Shown piece by piece: positions 27,180-36,122 of a stretch of 64,000 nt of DNA. Location: NCBI GenBank assembly GCA_015061725.1, contig SUVX01000005.1:41052-105051 (forward strand), in the 5' to 3' direction. The notes below the pieces were generated by a model that searched no databases, was not told where the DNA came from, and saw only the letters and a list, made by a program, of their open reading frames with translations. The translations under genes were made by a program, and so were the position numbers. The DNA comes from Lentisphaerota bacterium (GTDB lineage: Bacteria > Verrucomicrobiota > Lentisphaeria > Victivallales > Victivallaceae). Positions within the stretch are counted from its first letter, which is position 1, and every line of letters starts with the position of its first letter.

Positions 27180-28147
27180 AATCTTCTGTTCCGGATAAGA
27201 TACGTTCTGTTCTGATAAAAGCGTTGCTCGCTGCAGCGATCCCCGGTGGTATCTGGTGTTTGGGGATTTTGTGTTTTGTGGTTTTTCCGGAAAAAGTTTT
27301 TCTTGCGTTATTCTCTGCTGCGGTACTCTTTTCTCTGATTGCGGCGTCTTTTTTTTACCGTCCTTTACTGTGGGGCGTTTGGGGAATTGAAGGAGCGTTG
27401 CTGATTTACTTTGCCTGTCTCACACCTGCCATGCAGTTTAAAGGAGTCAAATGGCAGAGCCCCTGGGCGCGCCGTCCGCAGGCGGTGTTTCTTGAGAACC
27501 GTAAAATACGCTTTACCGGTGTCCGTGATTTTCTTTACCGGAGTGAAAAAGATTTTACGCCCCGCTACTGTGAGATGGTTGTTTCTATTGAGGACATTCA
27601 ACATATTGACCTTGCCCTGTCGCACTGGGACGGCATGGAATCCGTTGCCCACACCATGCTGGGTATGCAGTTTTCAGACGGACAGTATCTCTGCCTTTCT
27701 CTTGAAACCCGTCTGCCGGAGGGTAAGGAACAATCTGCCATCGGTGGACTTTTCAAGCAGTACGAGCTTATTCCCCTGCTGGGAACGCGCCGCGATATCT
27801 TTGACTTGCGTATCAAACACAGGGGCGAGGATTTTTATCTCTACCGGACCACGCTTTCAAAAGAGCAGTCTCAGCAGCTGCTTGTATTCCTTGCCCGGAA
27901 CTTGAAACGTCCGCCGGAGTTTTACAACACATTGACCCATAACTGCTCAACAGCGCTGGATTTGTTTCTGCACATTGCCGGCAGCGGACCGGTGGATGAT
28001 ATACGTCTTCTCTTCAACGGCTTCTCAGATCAGCTGCTTTTTGAACTGGGATATCTCCGGCACAGAAGAGGCGAATCTTTTGCCTCTTTGAAAAGCAGAA
28101 GTTTCATTCCCGGCAAAAGTGCCGGAATTGCTGATGAAAAAGAGTGA
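27176..28147 (+). CDS. DUF4105 (Lnb-like) membrane protein
   Basis: A 323-residue protein with two or three N-terminal transmembrane helices (about residues 16-40, 45-64 and 68-85) and a periplasmic domain. The domain ends with the DUF4105 signature THNCSTALDLF near residue 258, where the Cys and a conserved His in HWDG are the candidate catalytic pair. DUF4105 is related to the N-terminal domain of Lnb and is thought to be a cysteine peptidase or acyltransferase. Pairing with the lipoprotein hydrolase by a 4-nt overlap suggests joint work on envelope lipids or proteins (inference). Confidence 0.8.
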   Translation: MKSSVPDKIRSVLIKALLAAAIPGGIWCLGILCFVVFPEKVFLALFSAAVLFSLIAASFFYRPLLWGVWGIEGALLIYFACLTPAMQFKGVKWQSPWARRPQAVFLENRKIRFTGVRDFLYRSEKDFTPRYCEMVVSIEDIQHIDLALSHWDGMESVAHTMLGMQFSDGQYLCLSLETRLPEGKEQSAIGGLFKQYELIPLLGTRRDIFDLRIKHRGEDFYLYRTTLSKEQSQQLLVFLARNLKRPPEFYNTLTHNCSTALDLFLHIAGSGPVDDIRLLFNGFSDQLLFELGYLRHRRGESFASLKSRSFIPGKSAGIADEKE

Positions 28148-28221
28148 AAAATCATGACTTGCACAGCAAATTTCTTGTAAAGCGCAAGTTATGGAGTTAT
28201 ATTAGCAAAGTGGTTATTTTT

Positions 28222-28250
28222 TTGACAGGCTGCAGGAAGGTTTGTTTTAA
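28222..28250 (+). promoter_or_regulatory. Internal promoter before psd
   Basis: A consensus -35 TTGACA (28222-28227), a 17-nt spacer and TTTTAA (28245-28250) lie about 45 nt upstream of the psd start. The 150-nt gap after the DUF4105 gene is the largest within this operon. It also holds a weak inverted repeat, ACTTGC (28157-28162) against GCAAGT (28184-28189). This gives the phospholipid genes their own transcription. Confidence 0.55.
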
Positions 28251-28296
28251 TTTTTCCGGCAAGCGGAATTTGAAAAAGAGAAAGGTTTTTTTTGTT

Positions 28297-28983
28297 ATGA
28301 CTTTGACACATTATGGTATCCGTGAGTGGGGTTCTGCTTTTATCGTTATGCTTTTGCTTCTTGCCGGAGCCTGGTATTTATATTTCAAGGCGGGCTGTCC
28401 CCGCACTGCGATCGGTATTGCGGCATTTGCCGTGGTGTTCTTTCTTGCCGTAGCCGCTTTCTTCCGCAGTCCCTGCCGCCGGATTCCCGCCAATCCGCTG
28501 TTGATCGTAAGCCCTGCGGATGGAACTGTCAAGGATATTGTTGAAGTAGAGGATTTCAATCTGCCGCCTTTCAACGGACCTGCGGTGCGTATCGGTATTT
28601 TTCTCTCAGTTCTTAATGTTCACGTCAACCGCGCTCCGGCTGAAATGACCGTTGAAAATATCAGTTACCGTGAAGGGGAATATCTTGATGCCCGCGATGA
28701 GGGTGCTGTTCAGCGCAATGAAGCGATGACGATTTCCGGAACAGCGCTTGCCGATGATAAAACTTTTCCTGTTGCAATCCGTCAGATTTCCGGAGCCATT
28801 GCCCGCAGAATCGTCTGTCCCGTCAAGGTCGGAGAGAAACTCAAAAAAGGCGAAATTTACGGTATGATCAAGTTCGGTTCCAGAACTGAACTTTATCTGC
28901 CTGTCGGTCGTGCTGAAATCAATGTTAAAGTCGGTGACAAAGTCAGCGGCGGAAGTTCTGTTCTTGCTACTTTGACGGAGTAA
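28297..28983 (+). CDS. psd: Phosphatidylserine decarboxylase proenzyme
   Basis: The start used is the ATG at 28297 (MTLTHYGIREWG), because AAGG lies about 11 nt upstream and the promoter at 28222-28250 falls between it and the previous gene. An open frame reaching back to 28144 would cover that promoter and lacks conserved sequence. The 228-residue protein is of the short, archaeal-like Psd type. It carries two N-terminal helices, the NVHVNRAPAE core near residue 110 and the self-cleavage site IKFGSRTELYLP, where cleavage before Ser yields the pyruvoyl group. It makes phosphatidylethanolamine. Confidence 0.9.
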   Translation: MTLTHYGIREWGSAFIVMLLLLAGAWYLYFKAGCPRTAIGIAAFAVVFFLAVAAFFRSPCRRIPANPLLIVSPADGTVKDIVEVEDFNLPPFNGPAVRIGIFLSVLNVHVNRAPAEMTVENISYREGEYLDARDEGAVQRNEAMTISGTALADDKTFPVAIRQISGAIARRIVCPVKVGEKLKKGEIYGMIKFGSRTELYLPVGRAEINVKVGDKVSGGSSVLATLTE

Positions 28984-28990
28984 TATTTTT

Positions 28991-29797
28991 ATGAAGAAAA
29001 AAATTCATTTGAGCGACAATGCCAGGCATTTTCTGCGCTTTGTGCCGAATCTGCTGACAATTTGCAACTCTCTCTGCGGTTTTCTGGCAATTCTTTATAC
29101 GCTGCAGGTTTACAAGATGTCTCCCTCCGCTGATCTCCGCGGTGTATTCTGCGTCAGCAGCATTATGATTTTTTCTGCGATGGTCTTTGATGCCTTTGAC
29201 GGTCTGGCGGCGCGTGCGCTCAATGCGGCAAGTCTGCACGGTATCCAGATGGATTCTCTTGCTGATATGGTTACTTTCGGTGTCGCTCCGGCAACGGTGG
29301 TGTTCATCATGACTGACACGCTTAAAGCGGGCGTCATGGCAAATTGGCAGATCGCTTTGGTGTATTTGCTTTGTTCTGTTTATATCGGCTGTGCCGCGCT
29401 GCGTCTGGCAACTTATAATGTTCACGCCATGTCCTCAGATAAAAAGGGCGATCCCTCTTATTTCAGCGGCATGCCTTCCCCCGGTGCGGCGGCAGCGATT
29501 TGTGCGGTGGTGTTTTTTGCCCACGAAACCAAGCTGCCGATTGAAGATTTTGCTTTTGTTCTGCCGGTTTATGCGGCGATCCTCGGTCTTCTTATGGTAA
29601 GTACCATTCCCTATATCCATGCCGGCCGCTGGCTGTTTTCGGTGCGTAAAAGCAAACGCAAAATGATTCTGCTTTTATTGATGATTCTGGTTGCAATCAT
29701 ATTCAGAACTGCCGGTATCGTCTTTATGATCACAACGTATGTGTTGTCAGGTCCGTTTATTCAATTGTTCCGTTTGATCGGGAGGAAAAACGCATGA
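28991..29797 (+). CDS. pssA: CDP-diacylglycerol-serine O-phosphatidyltransferase
   Basis: A 268-residue multi-pass membrane enzyme. The CDP-alcohol phosphotransferase motif D-G-x2-A-R-x8-G-x3-D-x3-D is clear in FDGLAARALNAASLHG followed by QMDSLAD near residues 59-84. It makes phosphatidylserine, the substrate of Psd encoded just upstream (7-nt gap). Length is typical of the integral-membrane type II PssA. Its stop overlaps the next gene by 4 nt. Confidence 0.93.
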   Translation: MKKKIHLSDNARHFLRFVPNLLTICNSLCGFLAILYTLQVYKMSPSADLRGVFCVSSIMIFSAMVFDAFDGLAARALNAASLHGIQMDSLADMVTFGVAPATVVFIMTDTLKAGVMANWQIALVYLLCSVYIGCAALRLATYNVHAMSSDKKGDPSYFSGMPSPGAAAAICAVVFFAHETKLPIEDFAFVLPVYAAILGLLMVSTIPYIHAGRWLFSVRKSKRKMILLLLMILVAIIFRTAGIVFMITTYVLSGPFIQLFRLIGRKNA

Positions 29798-30765
29798 AGT
29801 ATCTGTTGACCGGCGGCGCCGGATTTATCGGCAGTCACCTTTCTGAGTCTCTGCTTGATGACGGACATGAAGTTGTTATTGCTGATAATTTTTCAACTTC
29901 AACGCCTGAAAATCTGCACCGCATTGCGGGCAGAAGCGGACTTACCGTTCACGAACTTGATGTGGTGGAGTATCCCGCAAAAGTTGAAGAATTGGTTAAA
30001 GAAGCCGATTGTGTGATCCACCTTGCCGCCGCTGTCGGCGTGGAGCTGGTCGTGAAAGATCCGGTGCGGACGATCACCACCAATGTTCACGGAACTGAGA
30101 ATGTTCTTTGTCCCGCTGCCAAGTACAACAAGCGTGTGATCGTTGCTTCAACCAGTGAAGTTTACGGCAAGTCTTTCAATGAAAAATTTACCGAAACCGA
30201 TGATCTTGTGATCGGTTCCCCCATGAACTCCCGCTGGAGTTATGCCTGCAGTAAACTTCTTGATGAGTTTTATCTGATGGCGTTTCAGCGCACAAAGGCG
30301 TTCCCCGGAACGGTGGTGCGCTTTTTCAATACAGTAGGTCCCCGCCAGACGGGCCGTTACGGTATGGTCGTTCCCCGCTTTGTTTCTGCGGCGTTGAAAA
30401 ATGAGCCGATTTACGTTTACGGTGACGGTGAACAGTCCCGCTGTTTCTGCCATGTGGCGGACGTGGTGCGGGCATTGAAAATGCTGTTGGCAGCACCCGG
30501 TTCCGTCGGCGAAGTTTTTAATATCGGCAGTCAGGAACTTGTTTCCATCAAACAGCTGGCAGAGCGTGTGATTGCCGTGACCGGCAGTAAATCTGAAATC
30601 AAGTACCTCTCATACGATGAGGCATACGAACAGGGATTTGAAGACATGCGCCGCCGTTTCCCGAATACTGAAAAATTAAATACTCTTACCGGCTGGAAGC
30701 CGCAGTTCTGTCTGGATGACATCATCCGTGATGTGGCTGAAGAAATCAAATCACGACAGGGATAA
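29794..30765 (+). CDS. NAD-dependent epimerase/dehydratase (SDR extended family)
   Basis: A 323-residue extended short-chain dehydrogenase. The Rossmann motif GGAGFIGSHL is at residues 7-16. The active site shows the Ser/Thr in ASTSEVYG near residue 124 and the YxxxK motif in YACSK near residue 149. The VVRFFNTVGPRQTGRYG motif resembles UDP-glucuronate decarboxylase and UDP-glucose 4-epimerase proteins. The nucleotide sugar is not certain. It is the last gene of the plus-strand operon and is followed by a clear terminator. Confidence 0.88.
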   Translation: MKYLLTGGAGFIGSHLSESLLDDGHEVVIADNFSTSTPENLHRIAGRSGLTVHELDVVEYPAKVEELVKEADCVIHLAAAVGVELVVKDPVRTITTNVHGTENVLCPAAKYNKRVIVASTSEVYGKSFNEKFTETDDLVIGSPMNSRWSYACSKLLDEFYLMAFQRTKAFPGTVVRFFNTVGPRQTGRYGMVVPRFVSAALKNEPIYVYGDGEQSRCFCHVADVVRALKMLLAAPGSVGEVFNIGSQELVSIKQLAERVIAVTGSKSEIKYLSYDEAYEQGFEDMRRRFPNTEKLNTLTGWKPQFCLDDIIRDVAEEIKSRQG

Positions 30766-30789
30766 TTCAAAAGAATGACAAAATGCGGA

Positions 30790-30816
30790 CGGCGGGAATA
30801 TCCCGCCGTTTTTTTA
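30790..30816 (+). terminator. Rho-independent terminator of the purB-to-epimerase operon
   Basis: A GC-rich stem, CGGCGGGA against TCCCGCCG with a 3-nt loop, is followed at once by seven T residues. It starts 25 nt after the epimerase stop. The convergent glycosyltransferase gene ends within its T run. Confidence 0.88.
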
Positions 30817-32406
30817 TCGGATACGGTAGACTGAAATACTGCCGTTGCTGTCAAGGAACATTTTCCAGTTCAAAGATGTTTTATCTGTGACAGTTCCCGC
30901 CAGCAGAGCGTAACGCAGACCGCCTTCTGGACGGGTGAGCCACGGATTGAGTTTTAAGTAATAAAATCCTGAAACAGCAAGCTGATTCAAATAAAACTGC
31001 AGCATTTCTCCTGCCATCGGACGCAGGACAATAATTATGGTATCTCCGTTTCCGGGCGGCTCAGAAAGTTCTTCAAGGCGGTATCTGCTGTAATGCAGAA
31101 CGCCGTCATTGATTTCTTCTCCCCGGATGTCTGTTGAAATGACAGCTTCGTTGTTTTGCGGATCATTGCCGTTGATTCTGCCGGGAGCGTCAAACATAAC
31201 AAGGTATTTGGAGTGTTCCCAAATACGTTTGACAAAATCATCATATATTTTCGGCTGATTGTTCCAGGCAAGGGGATAACCGCTTGTGGCGCGATGAACG
31301 ACAAGCGTATCGGCTGGGATTTGAGATGCCTGTCGGAATATTTCACAGCTGTCCGGAAACGACCAGCCTTTCAGTCCGTTCCGGAATTCGGCAACCCCGA
31401 ACAATACTGTCAGAGCGATGATGAAAATTTGAAGATTTTTCTTCCGTTCCCGGATGAGTTCCGCCGCACCGCAACCGGCACAGACGGCGAAAAAACAGCC
31501 GAATGGAATATAAGTTCTGGGCGGTCCGGCATTGGTGATAACGGCGGAAAACAGCGGCAGAAGAATAAAAATCAGCAGAGGCAGATATTTCTTCTTTTTG
31601 AAAAAAAAGAGAGAAAGAAGAAGTGTTACAATTCTTACATGGTGAACTGCGGTCACTGCCAGAAATCCGTAAAAATCGGCAAAACTGCTGATTTTACTTC
31701 CCCAGACTCTTGCCGCATTCAACTGCTGATAATTAAAGATGCACCAGAAAAGCGTGAAAACAACGCCTCCACACAATACCAAGAGCAATGAACGCTGAGG
31801 TTTTACGAGAGAAATCAACCATGCTGCAAGCGTAATTGCGCCGAGATAGACGACACTTGTCGGCAACGTGAGAATGGCGCAAACGCCGCCCAGAGCCATC
31901 GCACATTCCGGCAGAAATTTGAATTTGCCCTGCGGACGGAATGTGCCTGTTGCCGCAAGTCCTGCGGCGTACAGTGCAAGGAAAAAGACTTGCAGGGCAT
32001 AACCGCGGGCAAGGCTTGAGTAGACCATGTCCGGCGCGGAAAATGCCAGAAAAAACATGGCGCCAAGGGCGGCAAGTTTGTTTTTCCCTGAAAGAACATA
32101 AGCAATGAATCCCGCAAGAGGCAGAAGCAGTATTCCGGCAATAAAAGAGTGAAGACGTATTGCCCAGACCGGACCGTCCAGCGTGACGACAAGTTTGACA
32201 AAAAGAGAATTCAAAGGCTGATTGTTCGGCAGGGCAAGTTCAGTCAGAAGCCGGAATACGTCAAGACGTGAAAAGTTTTCAAGAGTCCAGATTTCATCAT
32301 ATTCCAACGCCGAAACGATATTTGGAAATCTGAGCAGTGCTGCAATCGCAATAATCAGAAGAAACAACATTTTCAAAGGTCTGTCGGCGTCAAAATCCTG
32401 TTTCAT
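30814..32406 (-). CDS. Membrane glycosyltransferase, GT39-like
   Basis: A 530-residue protein with about ten hydrophobic helices over residues 10-370 and a soluble C-terminal domain of roughly 160 residues. A conserved acidic motif EYDEIWTLENF sits in the first periplasmic loop, the place of the catalytic Asp/Glu in PMT/ArnT enzymes, and SSLARGYALQVFF marks a later helix. It probably transfers a sugar from a lipid carrier on the periplasmic face. It overlaps ispG by 4 nt at its start. The acceptor is unknown. Confidence 0.78.
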   Translation of the reverse strand: MKQDFDADRPLKMLFLLIIAIAALLRFPNIVSALEYDEIWTLENFSRLDVFRLLTELALPNNQPLNSLFVKLVVTLDGPVWAIRLHSFIAGILLLPLAGFIAYVLSGKNKLAALGAMFFLAFSAPDMVYSSLARGYALQVFFLALYAAGLAATGTFRPQGKFKFLPECAMALGGVCAILTLPTSVVYLGAITLAAWLISLVKPQRSLLLVLCGGVVFTLFWCIFNYQQLNAARVWGSKISSFADFYGFLAVTAVHHVRIVTLLLSLFFFKKKKYLPLLIFILLPLFSAVITNAGPPRTYIPFGCFFAVCAGCGAAELIRERKKNLQIFIIALTVLFGVAEFRNGLKGWSFPDSCEIFRQASQIPADTLVVHRATSGYPLAWNNQPKIYDDFVKRIWEHSKYLVMFDAPGRINGNDPQNNEAVISTDIRGEEINDGVLHYSRYRLEELSEPPGNGDTIIIVLRPMAGEMLQFYLNQLAVSGFYYLKLNPWLTRPEGGLRYALLAGTVTDKTSLNWKMFLDSNGSISVYRIR

Positions 32407-33509
32407 CGGCAGTTCTTTCTCAATTCCTGTTCAAAGACGGCAAATCCCTCAGAGGCAGGGAATGCACCGAGGACTTTTCCCGCCTTGAAAATAAGCAGCT
32501 GTTCTCCGGAACGGCTGCCCGCAATTCCCAGGTCGGCATCTTTTGCTTCGCCGGGACCGTTGACGGGACAACCCATGACCGCAATCTTGCGGAGCATTAT
32601 TTTTTGGCCGGAGGATTTGATTTGAGTGATAAGTTTTTCAACTTCTCCTGTCAATCCCGCAAGGTCGATTTCGGTTCTGCCGCAGGTCGGACAGGAAACG
32701 ATTTCAGGTTCAGCGCTGCGCAGACCGCAGCTTTCAAGAATCATCAAGCCTGCGATGATTTCCTCTTCAGGCGGCGCCGTTAAACTGACACGCAATGTGT
32801 TGCCCAAGCCTGAAAGCAGCAGTGCGCCGATTCCGGCGGCGGATTTGACGATTCCGCGCGAGTAAGTTCCAGCCTCGGTAATGCCGATGTGCAGGGGATA
32901 ATCGGTTCTTGCGGCAAATTCTTTGTATGCTGCAACGGTGATGGGGACGCTGGAACTTTTGAGGGCAACTTTGATGGCAGAGACCCCCAGTTTTTCCAAC
33001 TGATCGCACTGGCGCAGAGCGGCTTCAACCAGCGCCGCCGTCATGGCTTTGTCATGGGACATACCCGAGGCGATATTCTTTTTGACGGCATCTGTCCCCA
33101 CGCTTCCTGAGTTGACACCGACACGGACGGGAACGTTGTATTCCAACAGCGCACGCGCAACGGGCGTCAACTGCGCCGGATCACGGACAAGTCCGGGATT
33201 GAGGCGCACAGCGGCGGCACCGGCTTTGATGGCGCCGACGGCGGTTGAGGCATCAAACTGGATATCGGCAATGACGGGAATGGGACTTGCGGCGGTAATT
33301 TCTTTTAATCCCGCACAATCACAAGCGTTATCCACTGAGACGCGGATGATATCGCAGCCGAGCTTTGCCAGACTCTCTATCTGGGCAAGCGTTTTGTCAA
33401 CATCCTGCGTCGGCGTGTTGGTCATGGATTGAATGGAAACAGGCGCATCACCGCCTATTTCCACATTTCCTACCTTGATTTTACGGCTTTGCCGCAGGGG
33501 GGACAGCAT
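32403..33509 (-). CDS. ispG: 4-hydroxy-3-methylbut-2-en-1-yl diphosphate synthase (flavodoxin/ferredoxin)
   Basis: A 368-residue Fe-S enzyme of the MEP isoprenoid pathway. The cluster ligands are visible in VSCPTCGRTE and VMGCPVNGPGEA, and the opening SIQSMTNTPTQDVDKT is diagnostic of IspG. Length matches the short bacterial form. Its start lies inside the end of rseP (29-nt overlap), so the two are likely translated together. It reduces MEcPP to HMBPP with two electrons from ferredoxin or flavodoxin. Confidence 0.95.
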   Translation of the reverse strand: MLSPLRQSRKIKVGNVEIGGDAPVSIQSMTNTPTQDVDKTLAQIESLAKLGCDIIRVSVDNACDCAGLKEITAASPIPVIADIQFDASTAVGAIKAGAAAVRLNPGLVRDPAQLTPVARALLEYNVPVRVGVNSGSVGTDAVKKNIASGMSHDKAMTAALVEAALRQCDQLEKLGVSAIKVALKSSSVPITVAAYKEFAARTDYPLHIGITEAGTYSRGIVKSAAGIGALLLSGLGNTLRVSLTAPPEEEIIAGLMILESCGLRSAEPEIVSCPTCGRTEIDLAGLTGEVEKLITQIKSSGQKIMLRKIAVMGCPVNGPGEAKDADLGIAGSRSGEQLLIFKAGKVLGAFPASEGFAVFEQELRKNCR

Positions 33510-35169
33510 TTTTCTTCTCTCCTTCAGATGCCGGGAAAAACTCCCTGTAAAGTCTGCGGCTGTCTGAGAATGTTACAAAGATCATCAGTCCGATCAGAAG
33601 CGCAACAAAGATGTTGGAAAGAATTTTGATCAGACTGTTGGGCAGCGGTTTGCCCAGAGCCATTTCAATCAGTCCGAAGACGATGTGTCCGCCGTCCAGC
33701 ACGGGGAAGGGCAGCAGATTGAAAATCGCCAGGGCAAAGGAGATCACCACCGTGAAATAAATACCGCTGATGAGCGAGGATTTATGGACGGAGTTGAAAA
33801 GCACCATACCGATTCCCAGAGGTCCGGACATGTGACTGGGTTTGATGGAACTTTGTTTTTCGGTCAATCCCAGTTTGTTGGCAAGTCCGACAACGATACC
33901 CCGCAGGGATTTCCAGCTCATGTCGATCGTTGACATGAAAAGCTGCCAGGGCGTGGGATGATCCCGCAGCAGAATACTTACGCCGATCGTGTGCGGAACG
34001 ACTTTTTCTGCGGCAAGAGTGACCTCTTTTTTCACGTTTTTACGCATATAGGTCAGGGTGAAAGGCTTGGTTTTGAGTTCGTGGACGGCACGGATGAAAT
34101 CCACCGGGGAATTCATCTCTTTCCCATTGACTGCAATCAGCACGTCGTCAACCATAAGACCGGCTCTTTCAGCAGGAAGCGTCTTGCTGACAGAGGCGGC
34201 ACGGATACCCTTGCCGTCCTTGGCGGGAACGATGCCCACACCGACCAGATAGCGGGTGAATTCTTCATCCAGTCCGGCAATCGGAACGGGAGTTACTTTG
34301 GTTTGAACTTTTTTGCCGTCACGGAGAATATCAAGAACAAGTTCCCGTCCGCGTGAAAGGTCGATCATGCTCTGATATTCGTGGAAATCGCTGATTTCCG
34401 TACCGTCCACCGCCAGAAGGATATCGCCTTTGCGGATACCTGATTTTTCAGCGACGGAGCCTTTTTCCGGAACCAGTTCCAGCGGAATCAGAACCTTGAA
34501 ATAGGGCCAGGCAATGCCTTCGGCACGCATTTTTTCAGGCGCGTTGGGATTGGGGCGGGGAACGTAACGGACGGTATGAGTTTTGCCGTCACGGAGAACT
34601 TCAAGTTCCACTTCTCCGATGGTGAAGAGGATCTTGCTGACAAAGTGCGCCCAGGTGTCAAAGAAACGCTTGCCGTTGAGTTTGACGATGACATCATTTT
34701 TTCTCAATCCTGCGGCATATTCCGGACCCTTTTCGTCAACGGACATAACTTTGAGTTCCCGCATTTTCGGAGAATCCTGCGGCATGCCGAAGAACCAGAC
34801 GGCACAGCCGAGAAGCAGTCCGAAAAGGACGTTGAACAACGGTCCGGCGACGGCGGTTATGGCGCGGTCAAGCGGTTTGGCGCGTTCCAGTTCTGTGCCG
34901 TCGGCTGCCTTGGGTTTGTCGCCCGTGGCGTCCACCTGCGGAATTTCACAGTAGCCGCCGAAAGGGAGCCAGCCGAGGCGGTATTCCACGCCGTTGTACT
35001 TTTTCCGCCAGAAGGGTTTGAACCCCAGGGCAAAGGCATCAATGTGCAGTCCGCGCCATTTCGCCGCCAGAAAGTGTCCCAGTTCGTGGAAAAAGATACA
35101 CAGTCCGATGGCGAAAAACACGAAAAGCAGAGAGCCGGCAATGCTTAAATATTCAAGCAATTTCTCCAT
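33481..35169 (-). CDS. rseP: Site-2 metalloprotease RseP (regulator of sigma-E)
   Basis: A 562-residue integral-membrane zinc protease. HExxH is seen in FHELGHFLAAKW at about residue 28, and the second zinc ligand lies in PFPVLDGGHIVFG near residue 498. Two PDZ domains lie between about residues 120 and 380. In E. coli RseP cuts the anti-sigma factor RseA. Here it neighbours ispG, an ACT protein and iorAB, not the usual cdsA or dxr. The substrate in this organism is unknown. Confidence 0.93.
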   Translation of the reverse strand: MEKLLEYLSIAGSLLFVFFAIGLCIFFHELGHFLAAKWRGLHIDAFALGFKPFWRKKYNGVEYRLGWLPFGGYCEIPQVDATGDKPKAADGTELERAKPLDRAITAVAGPLFNVLFGLLLGCAVWFFGMPQDSPKMRELKVMSVDEKGPEYAAGLRKNDVIVKLNGKRFFDTWAHFVSKILFTIGEVELEVLRDGKTHTVRYVPRPNPNAPEKMRAEGIAWPYFKVLIPLELVPEKGSVAEKSGIRKGDILLAVDGTEISDFHEYQSMIDLSRGRELVLDILRDGKKVQTKVTPVPIAGLDEEFTRYLVGVGIVPAKDGKGIRAASVSKTLPAERAGLMVDDVLIAVNGKEMNSPVDFIRAVHELKTKPFTLTYMRKNVKKEVTLAAEKVVPHTIGVSILLRDHPTPWQLFMSTIDMSWKSLRGIVVGLANKLGLTEKQSSIKPSHMSGPLGIGMVLFNSVHKSSLISGIYFTVVISFALAIFNLLPFPVLDGGHIVFGLIEMALGKPLPNSLIKILSNIFVALLIGLMIFVTFSDSRRLYREFFPASEGEKKNAVPPAAKP

Positions 35170-35202
35170 AGTTCCCTCTTTCTGTCAAGACTTGAAAATT
35201 TT

Positions 35203-35637
35203 TCAGGCGAACAGTTCTTTTGAAGTGATAAGCTGAACACTCTCTCCGGAAATTTCTTTCAGAGCCGTTTCCGGATTTTCAAATCTGAAAACGATGATTG
35301 CCTTGTCGGCATTTCCGGCGGTGAAAGCGTACATGTATTCCACAGAAAGATTGTGCTTATCCAGAATGTCAAAGATTTCAGACAGTCCGCCTGCGCGGTT
35401 GGGAACAGTCAGGGCAAGGACCTCTGCGGTTTTGACGACAAATCCTGCGGCAGTCAGCACCTGCGCTGCTTTTTCGCTGTCCTGAATCAGCAGACGGAGA
35501 ATGCCGAACTCGCTGGTGTCGGCAAGGCTCAGCGTACTGATGCTCAAATTATTATCTTTGAGAATCCGGCAGACTTTGGAGATACTTCCGGGCGTATTTT
35601 CAACAAAGAGAGAAAGCTGTTTGATAAAAGCCATCAT
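35203..35637 (-). CDS. Tandem ACT-domain protein
   Basis: A 144-residue protein made of two ACT domains, at about residues 4-70 and 75-140. Each starts with a small-molecule loop (ENTPGSISKVCRILKDNN and PNRAGGLSEIFDILDKHN). ACT domains bind amino acids, and no catalytic domain is attached, so it is probably a regulator or an allosteric subunit. Its place just after iorAB suggests a link with aromatic 2-oxo acids or amino acids. In many anaerobes such a gene accompanies indolepyruvate oxidoreductase and a phenylacetate-CoA ligase; that ligase is not seen here. Confidence 0.85.
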   Translation of the reverse strand: MMAFIKQLSLFVENTPGSISKVCRILKDNNLSISTLSLADTSEFGILRLLIQDSEKAAQVLTAAGFVVKTAEVLALTVPNRAGGLSEIFDILDKHNLSVEYMYAFTAGNADKAIIVFRFENPETALKEISGESVQLITSKELFA

Positions 35638-35646
35638 TAAAATCCT

Positions 35647-36117
35647 TTATTTTGCGGCATTTCTGCCCAGTTCAAACATTTCAAGGTTGAGCGCAAGAAT
35701 CTTCTCGGGGAAGATGTCGGCAAGGACTTCTTTCCAGAGTTTTTCTTCAACCGGAAGTTTTGCCGAAAGCGCACCCAGAAGCATGGTGTTCAATGCTTTG
35801 GGATTGGTGAGTTTTTCTTTGGGCACGTCATCCGGAGTGATGAGAATACCGCCGTCACGCAGTTTGTCTTTGACAACTTCGACCTGAGTGGTATCCAGTA
35901 CGACCAGATAATCACATTCTCCGGCGGGGACCATGGGACTTGCCACGTTTTCACCGAAACGCACTTCGCTGGAAACGGAACCGCCGCGCTGGCTCATGCC
36001 GTGAACTTCACTTTTTTTGATATCATATCCGCAACGGAAGAGTGCTTCAGAGAGAATATCCGTGACTTTCAGCACGCCCTGTCCGCCGAGACCGGCAACA
36101 ATAACATTCGTGACCAT
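35647..36117 (-). CDS. iorB: Indolepyruvate:ferredoxin oxidoreductase, beta (gamma-type) subunit
   Basis: A 156-residue protein of the pyruvate/ketoisovalerate oxidoreductase gamma-domain family. The N-terminal VIVAGLGGQGVLKVTDIL and the SEVHGMSQRGGSVSSEVRFG motif are characteristic. It pairs with IorA to oxidise aryl 2-oxo acids to aryl-acyl-CoA. The protein is somewhat shorter than usual at the C-terminus. The gene follows iorA after 5 nt. Confidence 0.92.
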   Translation of the reverse strand: MVTNVIVAGLGGQGVLKVTDILSEALFRCGYDIKKSEVHGMSQRGGSVSSEVRFGENVASPMVPAGECDYLVVLDTTQVEVVKDKLRDGGILITPDDVPKEKLTNPKALNTMLLGALSAKLPVEEKLWKEVLADIFPEKILALNLEMFELGRNAAK

Positions 36118-36122
36118 AATAA

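Noticed and set aside
28144..28296. Upstream extension of psd by 51 codons
   Set aside because: It contains a consensus promoter and has no similarity to Psd N-termini, whereas the ATG at 28297 begins the family-like helix.
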